From assembly GCA_022578605.1 (NCBI GenBank), contig MU394063.1, positions 496,001 through 560,000 of the forward strand: a DNA stretch of 64,000 nt, in the 5' to 3' direction. Under the pieces are notes generated by a model, which was not told the DNA's origin, did no database searches, and saw only the letters and a list, made by a program, of their open reading frames with translations. The stretch comes from Camillea tinctor (Eukaryota; Ascomycota; Sordariomycetes; Xylariales; Xylariaceae). Positions 55,187 through 63,830 of this stretch are shown here, in pieces. Position 1 is the first letter of the stretch. Each line of letters begins with the position of its first letter. The position numbers and the translations under genes are program-made.

Positions 55187-57253
55187 CTATTCCCTATGGA
55201 TGAGCGAATCTATGTCCACATCTCGTCCGGTCGTGTACCCCCTATTACCGTCCGTCTCGATAAACCCGGCGTCGTACCCGTCCTGCAGCTTAACCTTTAC
55301 GTCCTTCGTTCGATCCCGCAGCTGGTCTAGGTCCGCAAGAGGCTCCGGGCTAGCAGACGGGCCGCTCCGGAACCCGTAGAAAAGAAGTGGCAGGACAGAG
55401 CTCTTCCAGAGAGGATGGCCTTGACTAGTGCGATTCCCAATGATCGTGGATACTAACAAGATGGTGGTAATGGCTAGCAAGGTGAGCGGCATGGCTAGCC
55501 ACTCTGCGTGGAATTGCATGCATACTGTAGTCTGTATAGTATCTCCTAGCACCGTCTCATGGACGCCGCTTTCGGGTGTATCCACGCCTGAAGTACGGAA
55601 CCTGTTGGTGATCACGCTTGTCAGTTGGTCCATGGCCGTGCTCATAGTCTCAAACGTGGCCTGGTGGGAGTTGTAGAGCGATTCAGTTCCGAACGAGCTG
55701 CATCTGATATGAGACTGGTCGTATGTTGCGAATTGACAACTGGTTCCGAGGTGACTTTTGAGGGCCGTCAGCATCCCGGCGCTGTAGTCCCAATCCATTC
55801 GGTAGACGCACTCTGAAGGGATCGAGAGAGTTGTTCCATCCACATCTGCGTTGATGAACTGACGGCCAGGAATGCGCGGAATCCCTGTGCTATTTGTTCT
55901 GAGATCGTATTCTACACCGTCTATCAGGCAGGGTGTCTTGACGGAGGTGTAGTTTGAGCGCGTTGCTATGCCCGAAGAGTTATCGGCGAGCTGGGGCACT
56001 GCCGGTATGGACGACACTACTTGTTCACTCAGCGTGCCTAGTCGCACCTCAGCGTGGAAGTTCTTTAGGCACGGGTATAATGCGCACGAGGTAGCTACGC
56101 AATCCGAAGGCCCTGCAGAAGTATGGACATTATGCTCACATTTAACAACTCCAGATTCGTTGGTACATGTTGCAGACGTGAATGCTAAAAATGTGGTATT
56201 CAATAAAGACTGCCTGGCTACTGCTGTGAACACATCTGTAAACTGTGATGAGGCCCAGGTCAGGTTATCTTCGCTGTTAGCACTTAGGATACCACCGTTA
56301 GTTCCTGTCATTACAGGATAAACGCTGGCTCCTCTTAACTTGCATTGGGTAATATTTGTGTTTGGGATTAGTCCGACGTCTAGTAGGGGCGTAGTATCGA
56401 TACAAGAACTACACATGGCGATAGATGAATGTGTGATACCATCGGTGTGGGCAGGGAACGTGCAGTTTCCGGTCTGGCAGCTCGCCACGAGGGCAGAGTC
56501 ATTACCTGACGGGTTAGCCAACCCGTTTATTATTACACCCTGCATATTGGGAGACACGTCCCACTCTCCCGCTCTTGTTGCAGCATCAAAGGTAACGGAG
56601 GAACTGCGGAAGTAGTCGTTCTGGTACGAGCCCGGAACGAAGTGCGCCATGGGTAGAGACGCCTGCACACCTGGCACAAGTTGTGTGCATCCCACTGGTT
56701 TGACAGCTTGCTGGGTAAAGGAGCCAATAGCCAAAGAAATTATAGTAACCAATGCACCTGTCACACCCATAACGCTTGTCGGGGCCACGAACAACAGTCT
56801 TATAGATCCAACAAGACCACGACTGGCTTGGTCGAACTCTTGCATGTGTATCAGCGGTCGAGGCCGTTGAAACCATGCCCACTTTATCTGACTGATGACT
56901 TGACATATCACGTCGGCCATGGATGCTCGCAATATCGTGGCAAGTAGGGCAACGAGGGTGTTGAGGGTAATTTCATAGGGCCATTGCGGGAAAGGCTGTC
57001 CGTTGAAATGCACCAGGACTGCTATGATGGCGCTCATGGAGGCAAACGAGAGCCCGAGGGTGAATAACTCCCACGACCAGACCCCGAAGAAATGGCATCG
57101 TCGCCTAGATGAGTATGGCTGCTTTTGAGGGGTTTGCTCCTGGCCAGATTCATTTTGTTCAGACGAGGCGCGTAGGGATGTTGTGGTGTATGTTGGGGGT
57201 TTCTTGAAGGACCACGGTGAGTCCAAAGGGACGGATAGCTGCGAGCCCGCCAT
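55187..57253 (-). CDS. DUF3176-family fungal membrane protein
   Basis: Single exon, 688 residues. A short soluble N-terminus (Pro/Ser-rich, then RRRC) leads to FFGVWSWELFTLGLSFASMSAIIAVLVHF, the W.WE start of DUF3176, and a second helix ITLNTLVALLATILRASMADVI. The conserved QIKWAWFQRPRPLIHMQEFDQASRG follows, then the helix FVAPTSVMGVTGALVTIISLAIGSF. A ~430-residue extracellular loop has many sequons and paired cysteines (CQTGNCTFPAH, CSSCIDTT, CVATSCALYPC). A last helix (WLAMPLTLLAITTILLVSTIIG) and a basic/acidic cytoplasmic tail end it. The family is expanded in ascomycetes with no known function. Confidence 0.92.
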   Translation of the reverse strand: MAGSQLSVPLDSPWSFKKPPTYTTTSLRASSEQNESGQEQTPQKQPYSSRRRCHFFGVWSWELFTLGLSFASMSAIIAVLVHFNGQPFPQWPYEITLNTLVALLATILRASMADVICQVISQIKWAWFQRPRPLIHMQEFDQASRGLVGSIRLLFVAPTSVMGVTGALVTIISLAIGSFTQQAVKPVGCTQLVPGVQASLPMAHFVPGSYQNDYFRSSSVTFDAATRAGEWDVSPNMQGVIINGLANPSGNDSALVASCQTGNCTFPAHTDGITHSSIAMCSSCIDTTPLLDVGLIPNTNITQCKLRGASVYPVMTGTNGGILSANSEDNLTWASSQFTDVFTAVARQSLLNTTFLAFTSATCTNESGVVKCEHNVHTSAGPSDCVATSCALYPCLKNFHAEVRLGTLSEQVVSSIPAVPQLADNSSGIATRSNYTSVKTPCLIDGVEYDLRTNSTGIPRIPGRQFINADVDGTTLSIPSECVYRMDWDYSAGMLTALKSHLGTSCQFATYDQSHIRCSSFGTESLYNSHQATFETMSTAMDQLTSVITNRFRTSGVDTPESGVHETVLGDTIQTTVCMQFHAEWLAMPLTLLAITTILLVSTIIGNRTSQGHPLWKSSVLPLLFYGFRSGPSASPEPLADLDQLRDRTKDVKVKLQDGYDAGFIETDGNRGYTTGRDVDIDSLIHRE

Positions 57254-58894
57254 TTCGCAGCGGCCACTTGCAGGATGATGCTATAGGTATTCAACAACTG
57301 GGTTCTAATAGATCGTTTCTTATGTAACGAGGCCATGGGACGCAGGCTGCTTTATAGGTGTTGACTTGAAACTCCATTTCGACTATAGTATATGACTTAC
57401 ACCATTACCAACCCCCAACCTAAGCGCGCAACCCCTAACGGTTTTTTGGTGTTTAATGTCGCTGTGCCGCAAGAAGACATAAGGTCCTGGCATTTAAACC
57501 AAGGTGCTAACCGCAACCATTTAAGATCTTCGCTCCTCTAACACTCTTGAGATCTTTAGATGGGAATTTATACAATTCACCTCATGCACCTCAAAATTAG
57601 GATCTCATCCCCTGTCCCGCCGAGTGATCAGATTACCACTGCACCTAACCATAGAGGCAAGTAACGGTGTCGCTGCAGTATGGAAATCCTCCTATTTATA
57701 ATTGCTGGTGCCAAGTACTGCGACAGTAGCGTTACATTTTTGACTACCTAGTAGGTACAGAAGATCTAAAATAAAGTCCATGCACGTACATATTAAGGAA
57801 ATATTGATGCAATATCTCTCACTGCCTAATATTTCAGCTTCGAAAAGCTATCGTCGTAGTTGTCACAGCCAATTATTGAGTCACTTCATATCACCCTCAG
57901 GTTGGAGTTATTATATTCATTTCTTTTACCTTTTCATTTGCGCATCTCTTGGATAAATGGGGGAATCAAATGCGCTACAAATACCCAATCGGTCCAAGAA
58001 TCTTACGCTAGAGCCAATTTGTATTATTTTCCTCCCCAAAATAGCTTCTCATCCCTACTGAAGTATTACGGATTTACAGAAGATAACCGATATGTGCACG
58101 GATCACTACGTATATAGACCGTACTATTAAGACTTAGCATTAGACAATCGTGGAAGGGGAAAAAAGATACCATGGTCCATAACGAACGATATGTTAGAGT
58201 GTAGGCAAAGACCAGCTTGAATCTAGATTCATCTAAATGCCTAACCTAGGGACAACCGGGGACTAGCACGATTTAAGGAGTTTAAGCGGCGCCTATTTTC
58301 TTCAACGCCGCGGTCCTCTCGCTCGAATGCACAAATGAGGCACAGCTAGGCAGCTAAGCGATGAAGGAATGGGCGAATGAGTACATATATAATGTGATAT
58401 CGTGTTCGTGTAAGAGCTTTTGAAACGCGGCTGAGGAGTGCATATGGTTGTACACGGTCTCCTCTTACGCTTCATTACAAGTCGCAGGCATCACTCTCGC
58501 TCTTTTCTCAATTCTCCTTGGGGCTTTTCTTTCTTGCTCTTATTTTATTTGCATTGTTCACTTCAATAAAGCCATACGTTCTCTGGATGAACGCGTTCCC
58601 ATAACATTCAGAATCATCTTTTAAATCGTTTCCTGAATAGAGAAGAATACTCTGTTGAATATTATCGTCTTTCGTTGAAAAGGGATCACAAGACGCCATT
58701 GCTGAGGAACAGTTCACTAGTACTATCTATTTTTCTTTCGAGACACCCCCTTCTCCTATTATAACATCTTGCAACAACCAGACCGCCACCCTCTTTAAGG
58801 GTTTATATAACGTCCATACCAGTGGTTCTTTCATTCGCAAAGAACATTGCCCAACAACGACAGGTACCTCATATCTACTACCCACACACAAACA
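57254..58894. other. Intergenic region
   Basis: About 1.6 kb without a convincing gene. CCTAACCTAGGG is near 58242. The region 58730-58894 is a CT-rich promoter and leader for the next gene. The minus-strand frame at 58508-58717 lacks signatures. Confidence 0.5.
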
Positions 58895-59227
58895 ATGGCC
58901 GGCACAATCTCTGCCTTCTTCTCGAGTCTGCTCCCTAGTTACAAGGGACAGAGCAATGCCCCCACCCCAGGTCGATTCAACACCGAGTCCGGCACTACCG
59001 GATCTACTAGTGCGGTCCCTTTCTCAACATCATCAAACTCAGCATACAATGAGCGGCAGTACATGACAAACAATGCTACGAGTGAAGGAGAACCTGATGC
59101 CATTGACCCTCAGCAGCTACGAAACCTGAGAGCGCAGTTTTTAGACCAGAAGTTTGGTCCGCAGGGGAAGAAGAGGAGAGCCGGGCAAACATTCACGAGC
59201 CCCAAAGGAGAGGAGTCCCAGGCGTGA
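58895..59227 (+). CDS. Small hypothetical protein (110 aa)
   Basis: ATG at 58895 with context AACAATGGC. A single exon encodes MAGTISAFFSSLLPSYKGQ, a short amphipathic/hydrophobic start. A Ser/Thr/Gly/Asn-rich low-complexity middle follows, then a predicted helix (DPQQLRNLRAQFLDQKFG) and a Lys/Arg-rich end with KKRRAGQTF resembling a nuclear localisation signal. I recognise no family. The good start context, stable frame and CT-rich leader argue that it is translated. Confidence 0.6.
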   Translation: MAGTISAFFSSLLPSYKGQSNAPTPGRFNTESGTTGSTSAVPFSTSSNSAYNERQYMTNNATSEGEPDAIDPQQLRNLRAQFLDQKFGPQGKKRRAGQTFTSPKGEESQA

Positions 59228-60005
59228 TCGCATCACGAGGTTGTTATTGGCGTTGTTATGAATGGGCAATTTTAGGTTAGTTTAGGTCAGGAGGAAAACA
59301 AAAACTAGACGTTGCGTAAAGGGGGTGAATTGATACCAGAGCTATTTACTATGGACCGTTATGCCGATTTGCGTGATGACATTCCATCGATGCAATCTTG
59401 ATTCTCCTAAATGTCAAAGAATCGGACATTTTTGTTATAGTCATAGAGAACCACTCAATCACACGACCATTGAGGCAGACAGGGACTACCTAGATGAATA
59501 TAATTATTGTTTAGAGTTTCACGAGGACTCTTTCTTTAATGACGCAATCACCGGAATACAGTCACTGTATTTTGGTGTATTCGATCAGGTATAATCCCGG
59601 CAGGCTAAAGCTTAAGATAGGAACATAGTGGTAGTGGTTTTGCAGGCAAACACGCAAATTACAAACATCACCAACCTAGCTGCCAGACCCTCGGGTTTGA
59701 AAGAAAGGGGGTTCACACCCAAACATATCTTCCATAATCACAAAGAAAACGACATCATACAGCATAACACCTTATACGAACTCACTACGGCTTGACGAAT
59801 ATATAATGCCCATCTAATATTCAACTCATGAATTGTTTCATGGAACGATTCATTCTACCTTTTATCCTACCCTAAGTAAAACAACACCAAAGCTTTTTTT
59901 ATCACTTAGTCACTACCACCTAATACAAACCAAATTTAAACACACTCCTTATTATACTTCCATTCTTCAATCTTAAAAATAAAAAGAAATAAAAAGGAGA
60001 AGAAA
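59228..60005. other. Intergenic
   Basis: About 780 bases. The final ~70 bases are an A-rich leader to the CaaX protein. The 77-codon frame at 59361 is not called: no signature and no promoter-like leader. Confidence 0.5.
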
Positions 60006-60164
60006 ATGGCCAACTTCAACAGCAAGAACAGAAACATGAAGAATGTCAACAAGGGGCCTCGACCTCCCCGCAAGGGCGGCCTCTTCGACTTCTCGGACCC
60101 TGACTCAGGACTACATGTGCCCGATAGTGAGGACGTCAAACCACACGGTTGCACTATTATGTGA
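60006..60164 (+). CDS. 52-residue CaaX-box protein (candidate lipopeptide pheromone precursor or prenylated small protein)
   Basis: ATG at 60006 sits in a near-optimal context (GAAAATGGCC) after an A-rich leader. The peptide is hydrophilic: an Asn/Lys-rich start (MANFNSKNRNMKNVNKG), PRPPRKGG, then FDFSDPDSG and a C-terminal PHGCTIM. C-T-I-M is a good CaaX box (Met at X favours farnesylation). Ascomycete a-factor-type pheromone precursors are very short proteins ending this way, but are typically 20-35 residues in Sordariomycetes; the hybrid-type pheromones end in GC(T/S)VM-like motifs. No Ras, Rho or G-gamma domain is present. Identity as a pheromone is therefore only one candidate. No intron is needed. 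Confidence 0.6.
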   Translation: MANFNSKNRNMKNVNKGPRPPRKGGLFDFSDPDSGLHVPDSEDVKPHGCTIM

Positions 60165-60956
60165 ATACGATACAAGGTTGTTTATATACAATCCGATACG
60201 ATCCGATAAATCGATTGCCAAATCCAACCTAGCTAGCTAGCGAGTCAATAATCATGGGCCGAATCATATAAAATTATGGGGAATAAGGAGAGGAGGAATA
60301 GGGAGAAGGGTGAGAGATTGGATGGAAGAAGAAGGTGGATTGTTGAGCGAGCAGTAGGAAAGGAGATGAAGAAATAGGTTGATCCTAGTATAACGTGTTG
60401 GTTTGTCTTTTTCTCGAAAATGCCTTCCGTTTAGGAATGGGGTTTGTTTCGAAAGGGGGTCTGGGGGAAAACACACACGGCGACCAAAGTTAAAACCTAC
60501 GCTATTAGGACTAGCGCTATGGAGCTTTCGATAAGCGCTGTAATTGGCTAGTTAGTTATTGCGCCCAGACCTAACCCTTCCCTATTAATAAAAAGTGACG
60601 CGATAACGACTCGTAAATGCTTCGGCTGATCTAAACCTCTCGCTTAACAAAACTGTTTTTAGCTGTAAATGTGTAAATATTTGCGAGGCAGTAACGACTC
60701 GTGCGTATTGGTAAGTCGATAGGTTTCCGCCATTTTGGAATGGCCAATTAGAGCTATAGTAGCCTAGTAGGCTAGGTAAATAAGGTTTGTTAATGCGGTG
60801 CGCCAGGCGCTAGGCAGCTGTGCATTCTAGGCGGTAGCCGATCTGCCACCGCCTACCGCCCAGAATTCTGCCGCCCTCCTTAGTATAAAAATCCTAATCC
60901 CCCCCCCCTCTCTCTCTCTCTTCTCTTTTCCTACTACCACCATCACCACCAACCAG
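60165..60956. other. Upstream flank of the introner-bearing gene, with scattered CGACTCGT motifs
   Basis: No gene before 60957. TAACGACTCGTAAATGC (60605) and TAACGACTCGTGCG (60691) resemble the interior and right arm of the introns downstream. A TATAAAA (60884) and a CT microsatellite (60899-60924) form a plausible promoter and initiator immediately before the leader intron. Confidence 0.6.
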
Positions 60957-61032
60957 GTAAGCAACCCGTCCTTTTACGAGTCGTAGGCGAGTCGAGAAAA
61001 CGACCACTGAGCGCGTCGTTAATGGGTCGTAG
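60957..61032 (+). repeat. Introner-like intron in the 5' leader
   Basis: 76 nt, GTAAGC...TCGTAG. The left arm CTTTTACGAGTCG (60971-60983) faces a right arm GGTCGTAG (61025-61032). One base of the right arm (A to G) creates the acceptor AG inside the arm. The downstream 36-base leader reaches the ATG at 61069. Confidence 0.65.
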
Positions 61033-61068
61033 AAACACACATAATATATACCAATCCTACCAATCAAG

Positions 61069-61745
61069 ATGCCTCCCAAGACCTCCAAGGCTCCGGCTCC
61101 CAGTGGCGGTGGTAAGTAAATCAATTCTTTTACGAGTCTTCCACGACCTATGGACGACCCAGGGACGACGTTGGGGCGACTCGTTAACGACTCGTAAAAG
61201 AATAGGATTCACCTGAACACGATGAGAATGCCGTGATCTGCCAGCATTGCGTGACCCATTGTGCCAAGGTAAGTGTGCTTTTACGACCCTCCCTCGAGTC
61301 GCGTTCGAGTCGAGTTCTAGTCGCTAAAGGGTCGTAAAAGGCTCCCGATCACTTCTGCGCTTCTAAGACCACCTCTACCTCTGAGAAGTGTACTGAGTGT
61401 GTCCGCAAGGCCGTCGGCAACCGAAACGGCGGTTGCCAGCCCGTAAGTAATTCTTTTACGAGTCGGTTTATAGTCACTAATAGGTCGTAAAAAGCTCGAT
61501 ATCGAGTCGTTGGGGGTTCGTGAGGAGTACGATGCCTGGCATGCCGCCCGCGCCGCCTGGCGCCGCAACCGCACCAATGCCAACTTGAAAGCCTTTAACA
61601 AGGCGGCCAGTAAGTGATTTTACGACCTGCGCACGATGCTCGAACGACTCGCTAACGTCTCGTAAAAGAGGTTCTGAAGCAGGCTATCCGCAAGGCCCGA
61701 ACCGCCGCCCGCCTCGCCGGAGGAGAGGAAGAATCCGAGTCGTGA
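61069..61745 (+). CDS. Small Cys-containing basic protein whose introns are all inverted-repeat introner-like elements
   Basis: Exons are 61069-61111 (MPPKTSKAPAPSGG), 61206-61268 (DSPEHDENAVICQHCVTHCAK), 61341-61442 (with HFCASK, EKCTECVRK, GGCQP), 61495-61609 (VREEYDAWHAARAAWRRNRTNANLKAFNKAA) and 61669-61745 (VLKQAIRKARTAARLAGGEEESES). The last four exons join in perfect phase. Eight cysteines in CxxC-like spacing may bind zinc, and the C-terminal half is an Ala/Arg-rich helix. I recognise no family. Odd point: exon 1 ends in phase 1 but exon 2 is only open in phase 0, so either one base is wrong or lost, or translation starts upstream (ATG 61022 is in phase if the leader intron is kept). 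The gene may belong to a mobile or repeated family. Confidence 0.62.
61112..61205 (+). repeat. Introner-like intron 1
   Basis: 94 nt, GTAAGT...AATAG. Arms ATTCTTTTACGAGTC (61124-61138) and GACTCGTAAAAGAAT (61189-61203) are perfect 15-bp inverted repeats. This is the only copy where the acceptor lies two bases outside the right arm, and the only one with a phase problem. Confidence 0.75.
61269..61340 (+). repeat. Introner-like intron 2
   Basis: 72 nt, GTAAGT...AAAAG. Arms CTTTTACGACCC (61278-61289) and GGGTCGTAAAAG (61329-61340) are a perfect 12-bp inverted repeat; the right arm ends exactly at the acceptor AG. Interior units GAGTCGCGTTCGAGTCGAG are repetitive. Confidence 0.85.
61443..61494 (+). 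repeat. Introner-like intron 3
   Basis: 52 nt, GTAAGT...AAAAAG. Arms CTTTTACGA (61454-61462) and TCGTAAAAAG (61485-61494) are inverted, with one extra A in the right arm. The branch-like CACTAATA lies between them. Confidence 0.85.
61610..61668 (+). repeat. Introner-like intron 4
   Basis: 59 nt, GTAAGT...AAAAG. Arms ATTTTACGA (61617-61625) and TCGTAAAA (61660-61667); the right arm runs into the acceptor. The branch-like GCTAACG is at ~61651. Confidence 0.85.
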
Positions 61746-61940
61746 GTCGGTCGTGTCTGGGTCGTGGGGGGGTCGTGTTTGCGTCGTAAAATCGTTGCGT
61801 TTCGTAGTAGTTATAGTATTAAGACAATACTAAAATCAGTGCTATAAGTTAACTTTTTCGACATGTGAACGACTCGATTATTACACGCATTTAACTTAAT
61901 AGTAGGTTGAGAAAACCTCGTGATTGGGTCGTAAAAGAAC
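61746..61940 (+). repeat. Introner-related fragments downstream of the gene
   Basis: Directly after the stop codon, GTCGGTCGTGTCTGGGTCG-type units lead to GCGTCGTAAAATCG (~61781), like a right arm. A second decayed copy spans ~61853-61936 from TTTTTCGACATG to GGGTCGTAAAAG, with GAACGACTCG inside. No exon lies between, so these are not introns of this gene as drawn. Confidence 0.6.
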
Positions 61941-63830
61941 TTTTAATTCATTTTAATCTAATTAATTTATACAAAATAAATACTAACATTGTTAGAGTTA
62001 CTTGCAAATCTTTTAAGATCTAATTCTTCCAAATTTAACATTTTCGATAAGTTTTCGAGGTTTTAAGGGTCTTTAAGGGGGTTTTAAAGGTTATAGTTTT
62101 AAGCTTTAACAGTATCTCGAAAGACTATATAAGTTAGATTTAAATGCCTTTATTTTCTTTTTAAAAATTAAATAGCGTTTTTAACTTATTTCGATTTAAG
62201 GTCGTTATTAAGCTCTTTTTTTTTATTTTTTATGTTTTTTATTTTATGTAAAAGTTAAATTCTTTTTAAATAGTTATTGCTATTAAACTTATATATTATT
62301 TACTATATATTTTAACGACTTTTTTTTATAAAACATTGCAATTTATTTTAAAAATATTTAATTTATATAAATTTTTAAGCTAATTTTTTTTTAATTTTAT
62401 GTTTAATTTGCTTTATTAGTTTTTAATTTTAAATACTATTAAAAAAGCTTAATAGCTAAAAAATTTAAAAACTATAGCAGTTAAATTAAAATTATTATAT
62501 TCTTGTTTTTTTATATTTTTTTGCACTATTAAAATGCGTAAAAAAAAGCATTATTTTTTTAAGTAATAATATAAAAATTTAAATAAATTAATTTTAACTT
62601 TTTTATAAAAAAATATAAAGTAGCTTTAAAACTTTTTTATAATATTATATTTAATTAATATTATTAGCTTTACTTTTTTTTTAAGCATTTATATTAATTA
62701 TAAAATTTTATTTTAATTTAAAGCTTTTAAATTTTAACTTTAATTTTAAATAATAAAAAGTTATTTTTTTTATTTTTTATAAATTATAAATTTAACTTTA
62801 ATATTATAATTATTTATTATTATTTAATATGCTTTTTTTATATTAATTAATTAATAAAATTAATAATAATAAAGCTTTTTTTTATTAAATAAAAAGTAAC
62901 TTTAAAATATAAACTTTATAAATTTTTTTAATGCTTATAAATTACATTTTTACTATAAGTTTTTTATAAACGTTTTTAAATTTTTTAACGGCTATAAATA
63001 TAACTTAATTAAATAGCGGTTTTATTACTTTATACGATCTTTTTTTAGTTGTTAAAGCCTTAATTTTTAGCTTAAAAAGCAAAAAAAAAACGTTTTATTT
63101 GGTTTTTTTTTAAAAACTTAATTTAGTAATATATTTAACATTATTAAATTTTTATTTTTAAAAAAAACAAAAAACTGTTTATTTAAAAATAGTATTTTTT
63201 TATGTTATTTTTATTTATTAATTTAATTTATAATTTTTTATATTAATAAATTTTAACTTGTTTTATTTATTATTAATATTTTTAAAATTGTTTTTTTTAA
63301 TTAATATTATTAGTTTTTTAGTTTTTTTAACATTTTTAATATATTTTAAAAAAATTATATTTTTAATAATATAATTACGCTTTTTAACTTTAAGTAAAAA
63401 AGCTTTAAAGCTATTAAATATATAATTAATTTTTTTTAAAATTTTTTATAAAAAGCTTTAATAATATAAAAATTTAAAATTTAAAATTAAATTATAACGT
63501 TAAATTTAATAGCTTTAGCTTAAAATTAAATTAATATGTTAAATTAAGTAGTTATTTTAAAATAATTTAAAAAATGTAGTTTAAATTAATTAAAATAATA
63601 TTAAAATAAATACAATTTAAAAATATAATAAACTTAAAAAAAGTATGTAAAAGCTTTAAAAAATAAAAAGTAAAAGTACGTAAGTAAGTTATAGCTTACT
63701 TTTTTACACTATAACTAAAATAGCAATAAATATAAAGTTTTAGCTTTTATTTTTATAATAAAAAGAAATAAAGCTGCATTTTACTTAAATATTACTTATA
63801 TATTAAGTAAGACCGTCAAAATAGTATAGA
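61941..63830. repeat. Extremely AT-rich, gene-free block (RIP-type or heterochromatic DNA)
   Basis: Almost pure A/T with scattered isolated G and C, no open reading frame of note, and abundant TpA with very few CpA or TpG. This base pattern is what heavy repeat-induced point mutation leaves in old repeats, or what AT isochores and centromere-type DNA look like. The edge at ~63830 is abrupt. I see no internal tandem period or recognisable transposon ends. Confidence 0.75.

Noticed and set aside
59361..59594. 77-codon open frame with several Cys and His residues
   Set aside because: No signal, no family and no promoter-like leader; Cys spacing does not fit a known zinc motif.
60894..61124. Minus-strand 76-codon frame and plus-strand 64-codon frame over the introner gene
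   Set aside because: Both cross the arms and CT microsatellite; the forward exon series explains the region better, though ATG 61022 is kept as an alternative start.
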